Of a DNA stretch of 64,000 bases, positions 36,509 to 48,500 are shown in pieces. Below the pieces are notes generated by a model. It was given only the letters and a program-made list of their open reading frames with translations. It was not told the DNA's origin and searched no databases. The translations under genes and the position numbers were made by a program. Source of the stretch: Chrysoperla carnea (Eukaryota; Arthropoda; Insecta; Neuroptera; Chrysopidae); the NCBI RefSeq assembly GCF_905475395.1, contig NC_058340.1, positions 64,582,181 through 64,646,180 of the forward strand. Direction: 5' to 3'. Positions within the stretch are counted from its first letter, which is position 1. Every line of letters begins with the position of its first letter.

Positions 36509-37026
36509 CCATATCCAAATTTAATTTTGATAAACCAAGTATGTAATCCTACTAAATTTGGGTCATACTTTTCAAATTTGTGATCAAAATTAACCTAGCT
36601 CTAATAGATTTTAAGAATGTAGAATCCTGGTTCCGGAATTAAGCACATAAGTGATAACTAGCGAAAAAGTGGCATCACACCTGAAAAGAATAACCCAAAA
36701 TTAGTGGGTTACGAAAAAAATTCCAATAAGATCGGATCAAATTTGTCTGTGTTATTAAAAAAATCGAATTTTTTAACTCTATGACGCCATCAGAATCCAA
36801 AAAATTTAATTTTGCTGTATCACATTCAAATTTTATAAAATTTTGATAAACCAAGTATGTAATCCTACTAAATTTAGGTCATACTTTTCAAATTTGTGAT
36901 CACAATTAACCTCGCTCTACTAGGTATCAAGAATGTGGAGTCCTGGTCTCGGAATTAAGCACATAAGTGATAGCTAGCGAAAAAATGATATCACAGCTGA
37001 AAAGAATGACCAAATATTAGTGGGTT
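36509..37026 (-). repeat. 315-bp satellite block F
   Basis: Reverse orientation, about 1.6 monomers. The landmark TAAACCAAGTATGTAATCC at 36531 and 36847 gives a period of 316 bp. Its single palindrome site is mutated to TGACGCCA. It ends abruptly at GTGGGTT (37026). Confidence 0.85.
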
Positions 37027-37029
37027 GGG

Positions 37030-38500
37030 TCGCACTCACACGACTTCAGTATTTCAGCACTGACTTTGTAATGCCAATTTTTATCGATATAAATTATTTT
37101 TGAGTTATATAAGTCAACCAAAAAAAAATCACCCTATTTATTTTTCTACACTAACACAAGCATATAAACATAGAGATGAATTTTCCACAACCAATGCCAG
37201 TGTATATATATATATACTCGTATTCAACAAGATTTTCAACGGTATTATTACACAGATATATACTTGTAAAGGAAAAGGAAGGAAATTGCCCATAAAAAGC
37301 TTTTCTAAAGTTATTTATAATTTTCATTTTACTATTTTCTTTACTTTCTATATCATACACTTTTCTATATATTTATATATTATATATATATGTATAAACG
37401 TATTCTCTCATTTGCCGCATTCTGTATAAACAGAGATGTATTTAGAGAAAAACTTTTTTATTCACCAGAAATAATATATAAAATAATAGGTGGTAAAAAA
37501 ATACACCACCAACATTGAAAACTTTCCATGAAAAACTTCTATCTTTTTTTATAATTTTTCTTTAAATGTTCCCTCTTCAATATCCTTGTCTTGAACAAAC
37601 ATAAATTCTTAAATTTTACATATAAGTACCTGCATCTTATCACTAAGTATTTGGAAAAATAACTAATTACTTCAAGCTGCCAATATGGAATGATGAGTTA
37701 ATGGAATAATTAAACCTATCCGAGAATATTTTTAAAATCTCAGTGCCGCGATAGTAAAAAAAATGAAACTTTTATCAGGTCACCCAGCTGAACATTTTTA
37801 TTATTTTCGTAAAAAAGATTGATCTGCTGTTTTGTTGATATTTGTAATTTTTGATTTAAGTTTTTTTCTTGTATGTTTTGTACTTTATCGTGTTAATTTT
37901 TTCTTTTAGGTTTTTTTTGTTAATGTTTTATCATTTATTTAAAGCCTCCCGAAACCCAGTTTTACGCCAGTTATCGAAATTCTATTTAAAGACACCGTTT
38001 GTAACTTGGCAAATTCATTTTAATGTAAAATTCTTAACATTTTTAGAAATGGGAAATCCTGAATTTTTGAGATACTAAGCTTAACTTTACTGGAAGAGTT
38101 TAACACAAATTTGTCTGATCTTCAAATTGTTATCGAGCTCTGAATGAGCTTACAACTACGCGATCACACAAAAATTTTAATTTTAACCCCTCTTCCAGGA
38201 GTAAAATTAATTATTGAAAAAAGTTTGCTGGAATTTCAGTTGTACTACTTTCAACGGTTTTTTGACTAGTATATAAATAATAATCATAAAATCCGCATTA
38301 AAACATTTGTACTTTTATAGAAAACTTTTTTTCAAAATATGTGCTTTTAACTGCTGCATTTACTTTTTCAAACAGATTTTATTTTAAAACCATCTGTTTT
38401 AATTTATCTTTTATTATTAAATAAGAATTTTTATTTCAAATAAATTTATTTTTATCGTTTTTCAATCCTCTTTTTCTTTCATAAATACCCAAGAAAAATA
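37030..38500. other. Intergenic DNA, nothing recognised
   Basis: Includes a TA-rich patch at 37200-37400. The 109-codon frame at 37100 is Ile/Tyr/Phe-rich, low in complexity and shows no domain. Confidence 0.45.
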
Positions 38501-38501
38501 G

Positions 38502-38658
38502 CAGTGGTGTACGATGACGTGCTGCACAATACTGATATGAAGAGCCCTAGAAAGCTGCCGAATTATTTAATCCTATCTACAGCATTAATACTGGTTAATC
38601 ACTGAATTTTCTGTCGGGTAGTTTTTTTCATTCTGGCTTGCTCCACGCTACGCCACTG
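38502..38658. mobile_element. Short hAT-like MITE
   Basis: 157 bp from CAGTGGTGTACGATGACG to CTCCACGCTACGCCACTG, the inverted ends matching at about 15 of 20 positions. CAGTGGCGTAGC is a common hAT end in animals. The flanking 8-mers do not match well, so the boundaries or the call may be wrong. Confidence 0.45.
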
Positions 38659-39403
38659 GATAGTTATTAAACAACAATTTTTTTTTACTACGAACCTTAG
38701 AAACTGTAATGTAACTTGATCAATCCCCAATTAACGAATTTTCATATCTATGGATCTTTAAATTATTGGCAATTATTATTAACAGTTTCCTGCGGCTTAA
38801 AATTCCTTCCGTTTTCTTCATTAGGAATATTGATGGATGTTAATGAGTACGATACTTTTTGCATATAGAAATATTTAATAATGCAACGGAGCTTTCAAAA
38901 TTACCAGGCACCATAATAAATTTTTGTTTAGGTTAATTAATTTTTTATTCTTTTTGCAATTTATTAATTAACAAATGAAATAATAATGTTGGCCATAAAA
39001 CTTGCAATTTTAATGACTAATATAATAACATGATATTCAACAAAAAGTATTTATGATATGTATAAGGCAATTTATCCCAAAAGAGTAGCGTAAACTAAGC
39101 AAATTTGTTCTTTGGAATAATAAAAGTAAAACTATTCAAAGATGTTACAGATTAAGGAAAATGAAATAGGCCTCTCACTTTTCTTTTAATGAAACGGTTC
39201 ATGTAAAAGTTGTTAATAGATAGGCAACTTACATAACATATATGTTATACATGTATAAGATTAGTATTTTTCATGGCTGACTGATTAGCAATGTTCGGAA
39301 TACTCATTTATGTTTAACATATACGAAATACAAGTTGCCTATTTATTAATTTTTTAAGTCAACATTATATGGGCTATTTCATTTAATTTCCAATTTATTG
39401 TTT

Positions 39404-39893
39404 ACTAGCGACCCGCCCCAGCTTCGCACGGGTGCAATGCTGATACTAAATACACTACAGAAAAACTGTGAACGTTGTATATAAAAACATAGCGGCTTCG
39501 CACGGGTATAAAATATATAGCCTATGTGATTAAAATCGATCCAGTAGTTTTGATTTATTCATTACTGCCCGTGGCCCGCACGCGTTAAATTTGGAGTAAA
39601 ACAATCCCCCTTTCTCTATACCATGAAGATTTCCTGATATCTTTGGAATATCTAAATTCATACACTACATTTTTACTTATTTACTTTTTACATTTTTAAC
39701 TATTAACCTCAAAAATACCACTACTTCTCCACTATTTAATGGATGTTATTATACATATAAACCTTCCTCTTGAATCACTCTATCTAAAAAAAACCGCATC
39801 AAAATCCGTTGCGTAGTTTCAAAGATTTAAGCATACAAAGGGACATAGGGATATAGGGACAGAGAAAGCGACTTTGTTTTATACTATGTAGTG
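39404..39893 (+). mobile_element. Non-LTR-like repeat ('CTAGCGACCCGCCCC ... TATGTAGTGAT')
   Basis: Starts CTAGCGACCCGCCCCAGC and TTCGCACGGGT (the latter repeated about 75 bp later). It ends in a block with GCATCAAAATCCGTTGCGTAG, quoted as ATCAAAATCCGTTGCGTAG, then ACATAGGGATATAGGGACAG and TACTATGTAGTGAT. These phrases are those of a common insect retroelement. Related starts appear at 10235-10290 and 33895-33935. No ORF. Confidence 0.6.
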
Positions 39894-39894
39894 A

Positions 39895-41820
39895 TTAACA
39901 AATAGACATTTGCGCAACTTACTAATGGATTACGAATGATATTAAACAAATATGAGAAACACGTTCTACCAAATTTTAGCTAAAACTGGGCGGTTGCTCG
40001 GTTTTTGTCGCCGATTTTTGTTACATATTTTACCGTTTCTAAGAAGCCGTGATTTTTTAGTCCTTCCTATAGGGAACGTCCTTAAGACGAGAGAAAAAAT
40101 AGAGTACCCAAATTATATGTTTATTACGAAATTCTTGAATAAATAGAAAATAATACAGAACAATAAAATAAAACAAAAATCACAAAAACCTTTTTATTTT
40201 TGTGTGTATCTTATAAATTGTTTAGTTTATTGAAGCTAGGAGATGGGAGAACGAGTTAAAAATTGTGACAAATTCTGTAACAAAAATATATGGGGGAAAA
40301 TGTATGGAATTAACTAAAAATTAGCGTAGCATAGTTTTCTCTCGTATTAAGAGGGTAACCTAAAGTGCTCATGGTTTCTTTTCTGACATAAATTTATTAT
40401 ATAAATAATAATGCGTACAATTTTCATTTATACGCATGAATATTGTACAGAGAGTTTATAAAATACTAAAGATTGAATAAAATCACAATATGAATTTTCT
40501 GCAAGTTAGATATTTCATTAGCATCTAAAATCAAAAATTTTGTTATATCTTTTAAGATCCATTAAAAATATCTGATCTTTTAAAAATGCTTGTAGCGTAA
40601 TTTTTTTCAAAGACATTATGATTATTTTTAATTTTGGCAAACTTAAAAATAATCATATTAATTATGTTAATTCAAAGTAAATTATTCCAGAAAGGTTGAA
40701 AATTAGACTGAGCTTTTGCATCGCTGCATTCTTAAAACGGAAGAACATTCCTTGAGGCCAATTTATCAAAGTGGAAGATAATTAAATAATCCTTTGCTTG
40801 AAGAAAAATTGCAATTTTTAAGGTATCGAAAGACGGATCCTTTGCTTGTCGAGCAGTACTGTTAATTCTATTACATTATCATCAGTATTTTATAAACTCT
40901 CTGTATCATTGTATATAGGATTGGTGATACTTGTAAAAAGAAATGAATCAGCATATTTTTCGTATGTAAGAAATTTTCTTGTATCGATTGAATTTCAATT
41001 ACCAATCGATTCGAATTTGTGTTATAACTTTTAAAGAGGTTTTAGTAGTACAATATTATTTCTATATATAATATTCATTAAAATAGAAAAGTAATTTATG
41101 TTCTGAATGGAGCAATTCGACTTTGTTTGCAAAATTTTTTGTAGAAGATTTTTCATGAAAAAAAGACTTCAAAGCGTTTGCAACTATAGAGAAAAATTAT
41201 TTAAAGATATTTACATATGCTCAAAACCAATCTTCCAGGCAACAATCTCTGTAGATTTTATCATGGAGAGGGGTAAACTGGAATATACAATAAGTGAAGT
41301 GTCAACCAAGAGTATCCTGAAGTTCAATAAAGCGAAAGGGTTCTGGAGCACCTTTGAAGCAAAGAAGGTACAATATATCAAACTGGCCGCATTACAAAAG
41401 ATCTTTTAAGACAACTACTAACTCAAATCTAATCTAGTTTATTTCGACTATTAGGAAATAATTTAAGAATAAAAAATATATTTTTTTAAATAGTAATACA
41501 TACAAAAACTCATAAATAATCGAAAATAAAGCATCAAATAAATAATTCAATGAAATTTAATGGTTTGTAAATTAATTGCAGTTAAATATATTTATACTGC
41601 ATGCACACATATTATAAAGGATTAGTTGCATAAATTTATGCATCCATATATGTGATTTTAATACTAGTATGTATATAAAGTTGCCTATAAAATATTGTAT
41701 TACATTATAACATTGTAGAATATTCAATACATTTTCTTATTATAGTTTCTTAAACGAGAAGAAAATATATTTAAAAAAAATAGCATAATCATAATATTAC
41801 TCCAAAATTCGACGAAGACG
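39895..41820. other. Intergenic DNA with a MITE remnant
   Basis: A remnant of the GGAACGTCC MITE family is at about 40070-40110, and a 100-codon unrecognised frame is at 41107. The remainder is AT-rich. Confidence 0.4.
41107..41409 (+). other. Unrecognised 100-codon open frame
   Basis: An open frame from ATG to TAA whose product is Lys/Phe-rich and matches no family that I recognise. Upstream and downstream DNA is ordinary AT-rich intergenic sequence, and there are no convincing splice sites tying it to other exons. Frames of this length are expected by chance at this scale. It is listed only because it is the longest frame in the 37-45 kb stretch that is not in a repeat. Confidence 0.12.
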
Positions 41821-42130
41821 AATTTGCGTAAGTTGAGGTATATGTTGTACATGTATCCCGACTACACAATTGTATAGATATATAAAATGTGCAGATTTAT
41901 TAATCGCGTAGCTCTGAATAAGCGTAAGTCGAGATATTACTGTATGGTACGCGTAAAAAGGGTACGGATGTACGCATACTCCCATGCACTAGGATAAACA
42001 TAAAAAGATTTTCAATTTTAATTGTTATCAAATCAAGCAGCATAACTTTATAATTTATAGACTTTTGAATGTGCCTGTTCTTCTTACACACTAGTATATA
42101 CACTATTTACACTGAGTGTAAGTCGAAAAG
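41820..42130. repeat. Repeat fragments with 'CGTAAGTCGAGA' motif
   Basis: GCGTAAGTTGAGGTATA (about 41827), GCGTAAGTCGAGATATTACT (about 41931) and GTGTAAGTCGAAAAG (about 42116) are direct copies. The phrase resembles the end of pogo/Tigger-like elements. No complete element can be outlined. Confidence 0.35.
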
Positions 42131-42304
42131 AATGGTCTCATAACAGTGTAAGGACTTTCACATATTGGCGAACAAGTCGAACTGATCCGATGGATTTGTC
42201 CGCCATTGTGTGCTAAAACAAGACTTGTCAAAGTTTGAGAAAACAAGTTTATTGAAATAAGGAGAGTAAAAGATATCTATATTACATTATTGATAAGTAT
42301 TACA

Positions 42305-42400
42305 AGTCAATGGTGGAGTAGTGGTTAACGCAATAGCCATCGATTACAGAGTACCTCGGTTCGTATCTAGCATTGTCCCGAATAATATTAAGTTAAATAA
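42305..42400 (+). mobile_element. tRNA-derived SINE head (forward)
   Basis: ATGGTGGAGTAGTGGTTAAC resembles a Pol III A box region and CGGTTCGTATCTAGC a B box, about 45 bp apart. The sequence after the B box is not tRNA-like. A similar head in opposite orientation is at 43005-43082. Confidence 0.5.
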
Positions 42401-42490
42401 TTTCTTATGCCGAGATAATGTCATTTTTTTAGATAATTGTTATAAGAACCAAAAGCGACAAATAAGTTAGAGAGCGAGGTTTATTTTATG

Positions 42491-42880
42491 TTATTTCAAT
42501 TCCCACCCTTTGACAGAAGAGATTTATGACATAAGTAGGAAAGTGGGACAAACATAATTAATTTTTTTGTGAAATAACATGTTCTCCTATTACAAAATCT
42601 TATAAAATTGCATTTAATAAGAATAAATAATACATACATGTACAACAAAAAAGCAAGCAAAATAAGTATTTTTTTAATATTTTGTAATAGGAGAATATGA
42701 GTGAGATATACTATATGACATGTTCTCCTATTAAAAAGTTTCAAATTTTAGCATAATAAAGCCATTATTGTACATATTTTGAATATTTTGTAACAGGAGA
42801 ACATGATTTTAAAGAGTGAGATATATTTATGATTATTTAAATTCCCAACCCCCTGACAGAATAGTGATTTATGACATATG
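42491..42880. repeat. Nested repeats with a motif alternating in orientation
   Basis: The motif TGTTCTCCTATTACAAAAT appears at 42580-42598 (+), 42679-42697 (-), 42721-42738 (+, partial) and 42784-42804 (-), so it makes two successive hairpins. An outer direct repeat of about 45 bp (AATTCCCACCC..TGACAGAA..GATTTATGACAT) lies at 42491-42535 and 42832-42878. The block sits between two inverted SINE-like heads. Confidence 0.7.
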
Positions 42881-43004
42881 TATAAGTGATTTATGACGTT
42901 ATTTATAGCAAGAGGGCGGGTTATATAGATAATTTAAACTATAAAAAAGGTGGAAAATTTTTAACATCAGGAAAAATTCCTTTAATTTAAAAGTAAAAAT
43001 ATAA

Positions 43005-43082
43005 TCCACACCAAGATACGAACCAGGGTACCTTTGTTTCATAGGCAAGTGCTATATCCATCCTGCCACCAGGCTTATTTAT
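43005..43082 (-). mobile_element. tRNA-derived SINE head (reverse)
   Basis: On the minus strand, CCTGGTGGCAGGATGGATAT and CCTGGTTCGTATCTTGG give A-box-like and B-box-like motifs at tRNA spacing. The body that would follow (below 43005) does not match the body after 42400, so the two are different families or heavily decayed. Confidence 0.45.
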
Positions 43083-43350
43083 AACAACATAATTAACTTA
43101 ATACTAACCTTTACTAAATAATTAATTAATTGATAATTTTGTTCTGAAAGAAAAAATAAGATAGGAAATATAAAAAATAAAACTAAATTTAAAATATATA
43201 ACGATTTTTATTTATTTATAACAAAAAAAGAATGTTTTAAATTTTCATGAAAAATTATATTGTACATTTTCATAAAACAAATTAACAAAGATTCTTTTTT
43301 TCTTATTAAAGTTTTTATACAAAATAAGTAAAATTCTATCACTTTTATAC

Positions 43351-43385
<35 letters not shown>
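43351..43385. repeat. (AAT)n microsatellite
   Basis: About eleven AAT units, followed at once by AAGGGTGTCCCAAG, which resembles a single mariner-type end. The poly-Leu open frame on the other strand comes from this microsatellite. Confidence 0.9.
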
Positions 43386-43386
<1 letters not shown>

Positions 43387-43389
43387 GGG

Positions 43390-45545
43390 TGTCCCAAGAT
43401 TAACGTCTGATTTGAACTTCTTGCGTTAATTTTGAAACACTCCTTTATAAAACACAATATATACTTTCTTATAATAAATAGTACTAACTAAACCATAGAG
43501 ATATGAAGATAGTGAATGCTAGCCTATAAGTGGATGCGATATGATGAATGGGAGGGAAGACTGCCAGTTAGTTCCCATGTATCCTTGTCATAGTCATATG
43601 TCATAATCATATGATGCATAGAGATTTTGTGTAATGTATACAATATCTAGCCAATGACATATAAATTAGACAAGGGCGCATATGAACAAACTGACAGTCT
43701 TCTCTTTCATTCAGCATATCGAAAATTTTGGACAATGGCGTTCTCTATGAATAATATTCTATGCCTAATACCGAGCTAACGTATAATCTTTATTATTAGC
43801 AATTGCTGGATTAAAATACTGACTGACTAATAACATATGATAGGTAATTGTTATAATATTATTTTGTACATTAAGTCAGACTGATGAGTTAGCCAGATGG
43901 CTAACTGGTTCGTAGACCGATCAATCAATATGTGGACTAGTCGACGAATCGGTTGGGCTCGCGGTTCATCAAATAAATTGTCGTCTAAATAGCACAATGA
44001 TTTTCTACTTACACCCAGCGTACAAAACTAAATAACAAACTTAATATATCATTTTTACTATAAATTTATTTATAAGCATAACGTTATGAGAATATCGCTA
44101 TTTACTTTACCACTTTAATAAAACATTTTAACAAAATACAATATTACGTTCTTTCGTTATGTCAGTGATAAATAGTTATCGTATTATTATAAAAATATTT
44201 ATATATACTTTTTCACATTTTTATAGCTAACTTATATAAGTGGACATTAAGCACGGATTTATTTATTAAGCTTTTTAGTTATTATATTTATTTCATAATG
44301 TAGGATCTTTCAATAAGAATGATACTTTTTAAAATTTGAATAAAAAACCAAAACCAAGTAACAGGACTTCATTTGAATTTGTTTAAATTTTTGTCTTCAC
44401 ATTTCAAAATTATTGAAGTACTGGTATTTGCAGTGACGTAACTATACCGTTCATGGAAGGCTCTCGAGAACAGCGATTCTTAAAGAAATATACAAAAGCA
44501 ACAATGCGTTTATAAAAGTAAAAAAAAAAAGGAGTAAAACAAGGTGATATCTTTTCCAAAAAATGCATTCCTATTTTAATCCATTTTAACCATTTATTGT
44601 TTTCCAATCCCACTTATAAGGTGCTAATGCCATGTTCTTCCGTATTATTTTCGTCATTTTGACCCCAAAAACTACCACTCTTATTGAACAACCCCATATT
44701 CTAAAAGAAATACATATTTATTATTAATTTAATGGGTTTTTATCCAACCATGTATAAATTACAAGTGGGGACTCAGATAAGGGCAATCACGGAAATTGAC
44801 GCCATGCAAAAAGTAGCAACATATTAAAATGTAAAATGAAGTGGATATCTTTTACTCGTGGCGCTGACATGTTAGCGTTAAAACCCCTCAAATGTCGGAT
44901 GCTTGGTTGGATATAAAATATGTATATGCTCAAAGTTGAAAGTACAGAAAAATTATCTTATTAGATTTTCGTATAAAAAATTATTATAGTGTGAGATCCC
45001 CCTTATGATGTGTAACTATGCAGTCACCCTTAATGCAAACTAACAATCTTCTTGAACTGCGCATAATGTAAGTTTATAATATTTAAGTTAACCAATAGCA
45101 ACGATCAGCGAACTTCTAGTTTACAATTCTATGAAGTTTATGTAAGTTTTAACGGTTATGTAAAAAAAATTGTTTTTTAATGAATATTATACATTTTTAT
45201 AATAAAAAAGATTGTGAAAATAGTGATTTCTTAATTAATAAAATTATGTAATTACCGTGATTTGTTTTAAAAAACCAATAAAAATATTACTTGAAATAAA
45301 TAACGGTTTTTAAAAAGTGGCATTTTTTTTTTACAAAGGTAACAAACTTTTATAAATTTTGAAGGTGTAGCGGGAGAATAATTATTTACACATGTCGATC
45401 TAGTAATCCATAGTTTTTGTTTGCAAATATTATTAAAATTTACACACATATTTTTAAGATAATTTTATAACAGATATTCACCAACATTATTTTATTATTC
45501 AGGTAAATGTAATAAAATATTATTAAACAAAACAAAAAACACTTT
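43390..45545. other. Upstream region of the kinesin gene
   Basis: AT-rich DNA with one short perfect stem (AGTTAGCCA / TGGCTAACT, about 43891-43910). The kinesin promoter and any 5' untranslated exon should lie in the last kilobase, but no core promoter motif stands out. A TTTATTATTCAG at about 45490-45501 could be an acceptor for a leader exon. Confidence 0.4.
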
Positions 45546-45549
45546 GTAG

Positions 45550-48500
45550 ATGGCCGAGAGTGGTATAACATCAGTTCAAGTAGCATTAAGAATAAGACCC
45601 CTTGTAGAAAATGAAATAGCCAATGGACAAAAACGTATATTGGAAACGGTTGACGGGGAACCCCAGGTGTATGTCAAAGAATCAGAAAGATCATTCACAT
45701 TTAATTATGTATTCGATGCAAATGTATCACAAGCTCAATTTTACAATTGTGCTGTTAAAAATATGGTTAGCTCACTATTTAAAGGATACAATGTTACGAT
45801 ATTGGCATATGGACAAACTGGTTCGGGGAAGACACATACTATGGGTACGAGCTATGTAGGTGATGACATTGAACAAATGGGTATCATACAACGAGCTGTG
45901 AAAGATATTTTCGAAGCAATTGATTTAGACGTAGATAATAATTTCCAAATTAGTGTATCATTTATGGAACTGTATCAAGAGCTTTTATACGATTTACTGG
46001 CTGATAAAACTCGTGATCAATGTGTCGTTGATATTCGTGAAGATGTTCGAGGTGGTATTATTGTTCCTGGTTTAACCGAATGTACTGTGACCTCCGCAAC
46101 CGAAACCATTGCGTGTTTAACAAAAGGTTCACTTGGACGAGCAACTGGTGCCACTGCAATGAATGCTCAATCATCAAGATCACATGCGATATTTACAATT
46201 TGCATCGAAAAGCAAAGTAAAAATGATTCAAACGTTGCAACAACTGCGAAATTTCATCTAGTCGACCTGGCTGGTTCAGAACGACCGAAAAAAACGAAAG
46301 CCACTGGTGAACGATTTAAAGAGGGTATTAACATTAACAAAGGTCTTTTGGCTCTTGGTAATGTTATATCAGCACTTGGTGAAGGAAATCATTCTTATGT
46401 CTCGTATCGAGATAGTAAATTGACGCGCTTACTTCAAGATTCCCTTGGTGGTAACTCAATTACATTAATGATCGCCTGTGTTAGTCCAGCTGCCTACAAT
46501 TTAGATGAAACAGTGAGTACTTTACGATACGCAGATCGTGCAAGAAAGATTAAGAATAAACCGATTATTAATCAAGATCCGCGTGTAGCGGAAATTGCAC
46601 GATTACATCAACAATTACGTGAATTACAATTAATCACGTTAGAACAGGGCAATAGTACAAGTGTAAATGAAGAATTACATCGTTTACGTCAAGAAAACGA
46701 ACAATTATTGGGTTCAAATGAAATGTTACGAATTAAAAATCGTAAACTTACCGAACAATTACATTCGGCTATATCGGAGAATGCTTGTATGTTAGAACGA
46801 TCGTTAATTACCGAAACGGCTCATGATAAGCTACAGAAAAAATTATCGGAGTTAAATGAAGAGTATAGCACGTTAATTACGAATACACAGCTTACTGAAG
46901 AACAATCATCGGCGTATAAAGAAATTCAGAATAAAATTGAAGATTTACGTAAAGATCATCATATTTTTCAGACGGAGGTCGTAGATCATGATGTACATAG
47001 CGCTATAAATAATGCCCCACCCGATGTAATATCTGATGTAACGCCACTGTTTAATAAAACCCACTTATCTGTGATAAACGAAGCGAATGAACAGATGACC
47101 AACGAATACCAAGAGAAACATGTTCAACAACAGCTAGAGTACAGTAAACAATTACAAGCGTTAGCCTGTGAACTGGCTATCAAAGAACGTTTAGCATCTG
47201 AAATCGAAGCGAATACTCGTAAAGCACAATTAATTGATATCAATTCGTTACAAGAAAATGAACAGAAAATTACAGCATTGGAAAAAGAAAAAGAGGAATT
47301 ATTACAACAATTAAAACAAACACAAACTAAAGAAATTACATCGAAATTAGCGGAACAACGTCGACAACGTGTTAATGAGCTTGAATCACAAATCAGTGAG
47401 CTTAATAAAAAAGTACGAGAGTTATCACATTTGATAAAATTACGTGAGAAGGATGAACAAAAAATTAAACAACTAAATAATGAGATAATGAGCATGAAAC
47501 AGGCAAAAGTGAAATTGGTGAAAATGATGCGATCCGAATCGGATAAATTTAAACAATGGAAAATTCAACGAGAACGTGAAATGAGTAAATTAAGAGAACA
47601 AGATCGTAAACGAAAGAATGAAATGATTAAAATGGAAAATATGCATGCGAAACAACAAACGGTTTTAAAACGAAAAGTAAGTTTTATTTATTGGTTTTGC
47701 CAATGTTGTTTTTTTTAAATAAAAGGTCGTATAAGTCGAAATTTACGAAAATTTAAAAAAACCTCCCGACAAATGCGATTTATATTCCTTGTAAACTGAT
47801 TTTTGGAAACTTAGCTATAAAATGTTCTCAATCAAGGCGGTTCGACCGTTTAGGGGCTACGATGCCACTGAGAAACACACAGACGCACAGATAAACACTT
47901 TAAGGACACTCTTCATTAAATTACTTTTCAAGCAAAAAATCAAAATCAGTTCATCCGTTTAGAAACTACGATTCCACAGAGACAGACACACATAGCGGCC
48001 AAACTAACCCCCAAACATAACATCCCTCTTTTTGCTTTGGGGGTTAATTAATTGGAAGTTATGTTAATCAAAATAAGCGTTTTGAATTTGTACTAATTAT
48101 TTCTTTTCTTTTTATACAGGTTGAGGAAGCTGCCGCAATCAATAAACGTCTCAAAGATGCGTTGGCATTACAGAAAACTGTACAAAACCGTCGGGCTGCA
48201 AATGGTATGTGGAACAACAAAATCACCGATTTTTTACTCCAATTTGTTCTCTATACGGCTTACAAAGTTAATATTTTAGATTTAATGTGAAATTACTAAC
48301 GACGTATTCTTACACAACAAAAGATCAATTTTATTTTTGTAAAATAATAAAAATTTTCGTATTGTGAATCTGTGTTCAGCAATGAATTAAAATATTTTCA
48401 GATTTTAGAGCATTGTCCATTCTTTTTATTCTTAACTTTAAGGGGTCATTCTGGTATTAAAATAGAATGAAATAAGCGGTTTAATATCGTTCCGTTGTTT

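Noticed and set aside
37100-37429. 109-codon plus-strand open frame
   Set aside because: Low-complexity Ile/Tyr/Phe-rich product over TA-rich DNA; a competing frame exists on the other strand.
43245-43457. 70-codon frame with a poly-Leu tract
   Set aside because: The Leu run is the (AAT)n microsatellite read on the minus strand.
45623-45859. 78-codon frame inside the kinesin motor exon
   Set aside because: Out-of-frame shadow of the motor domain.
47124-47495. 123-codon minus-strand open frame
   Set aside because: It is the antisense shadow of the kinesin coiled coil; the Ser/Cys-rich product is an artefact of the sense codons.
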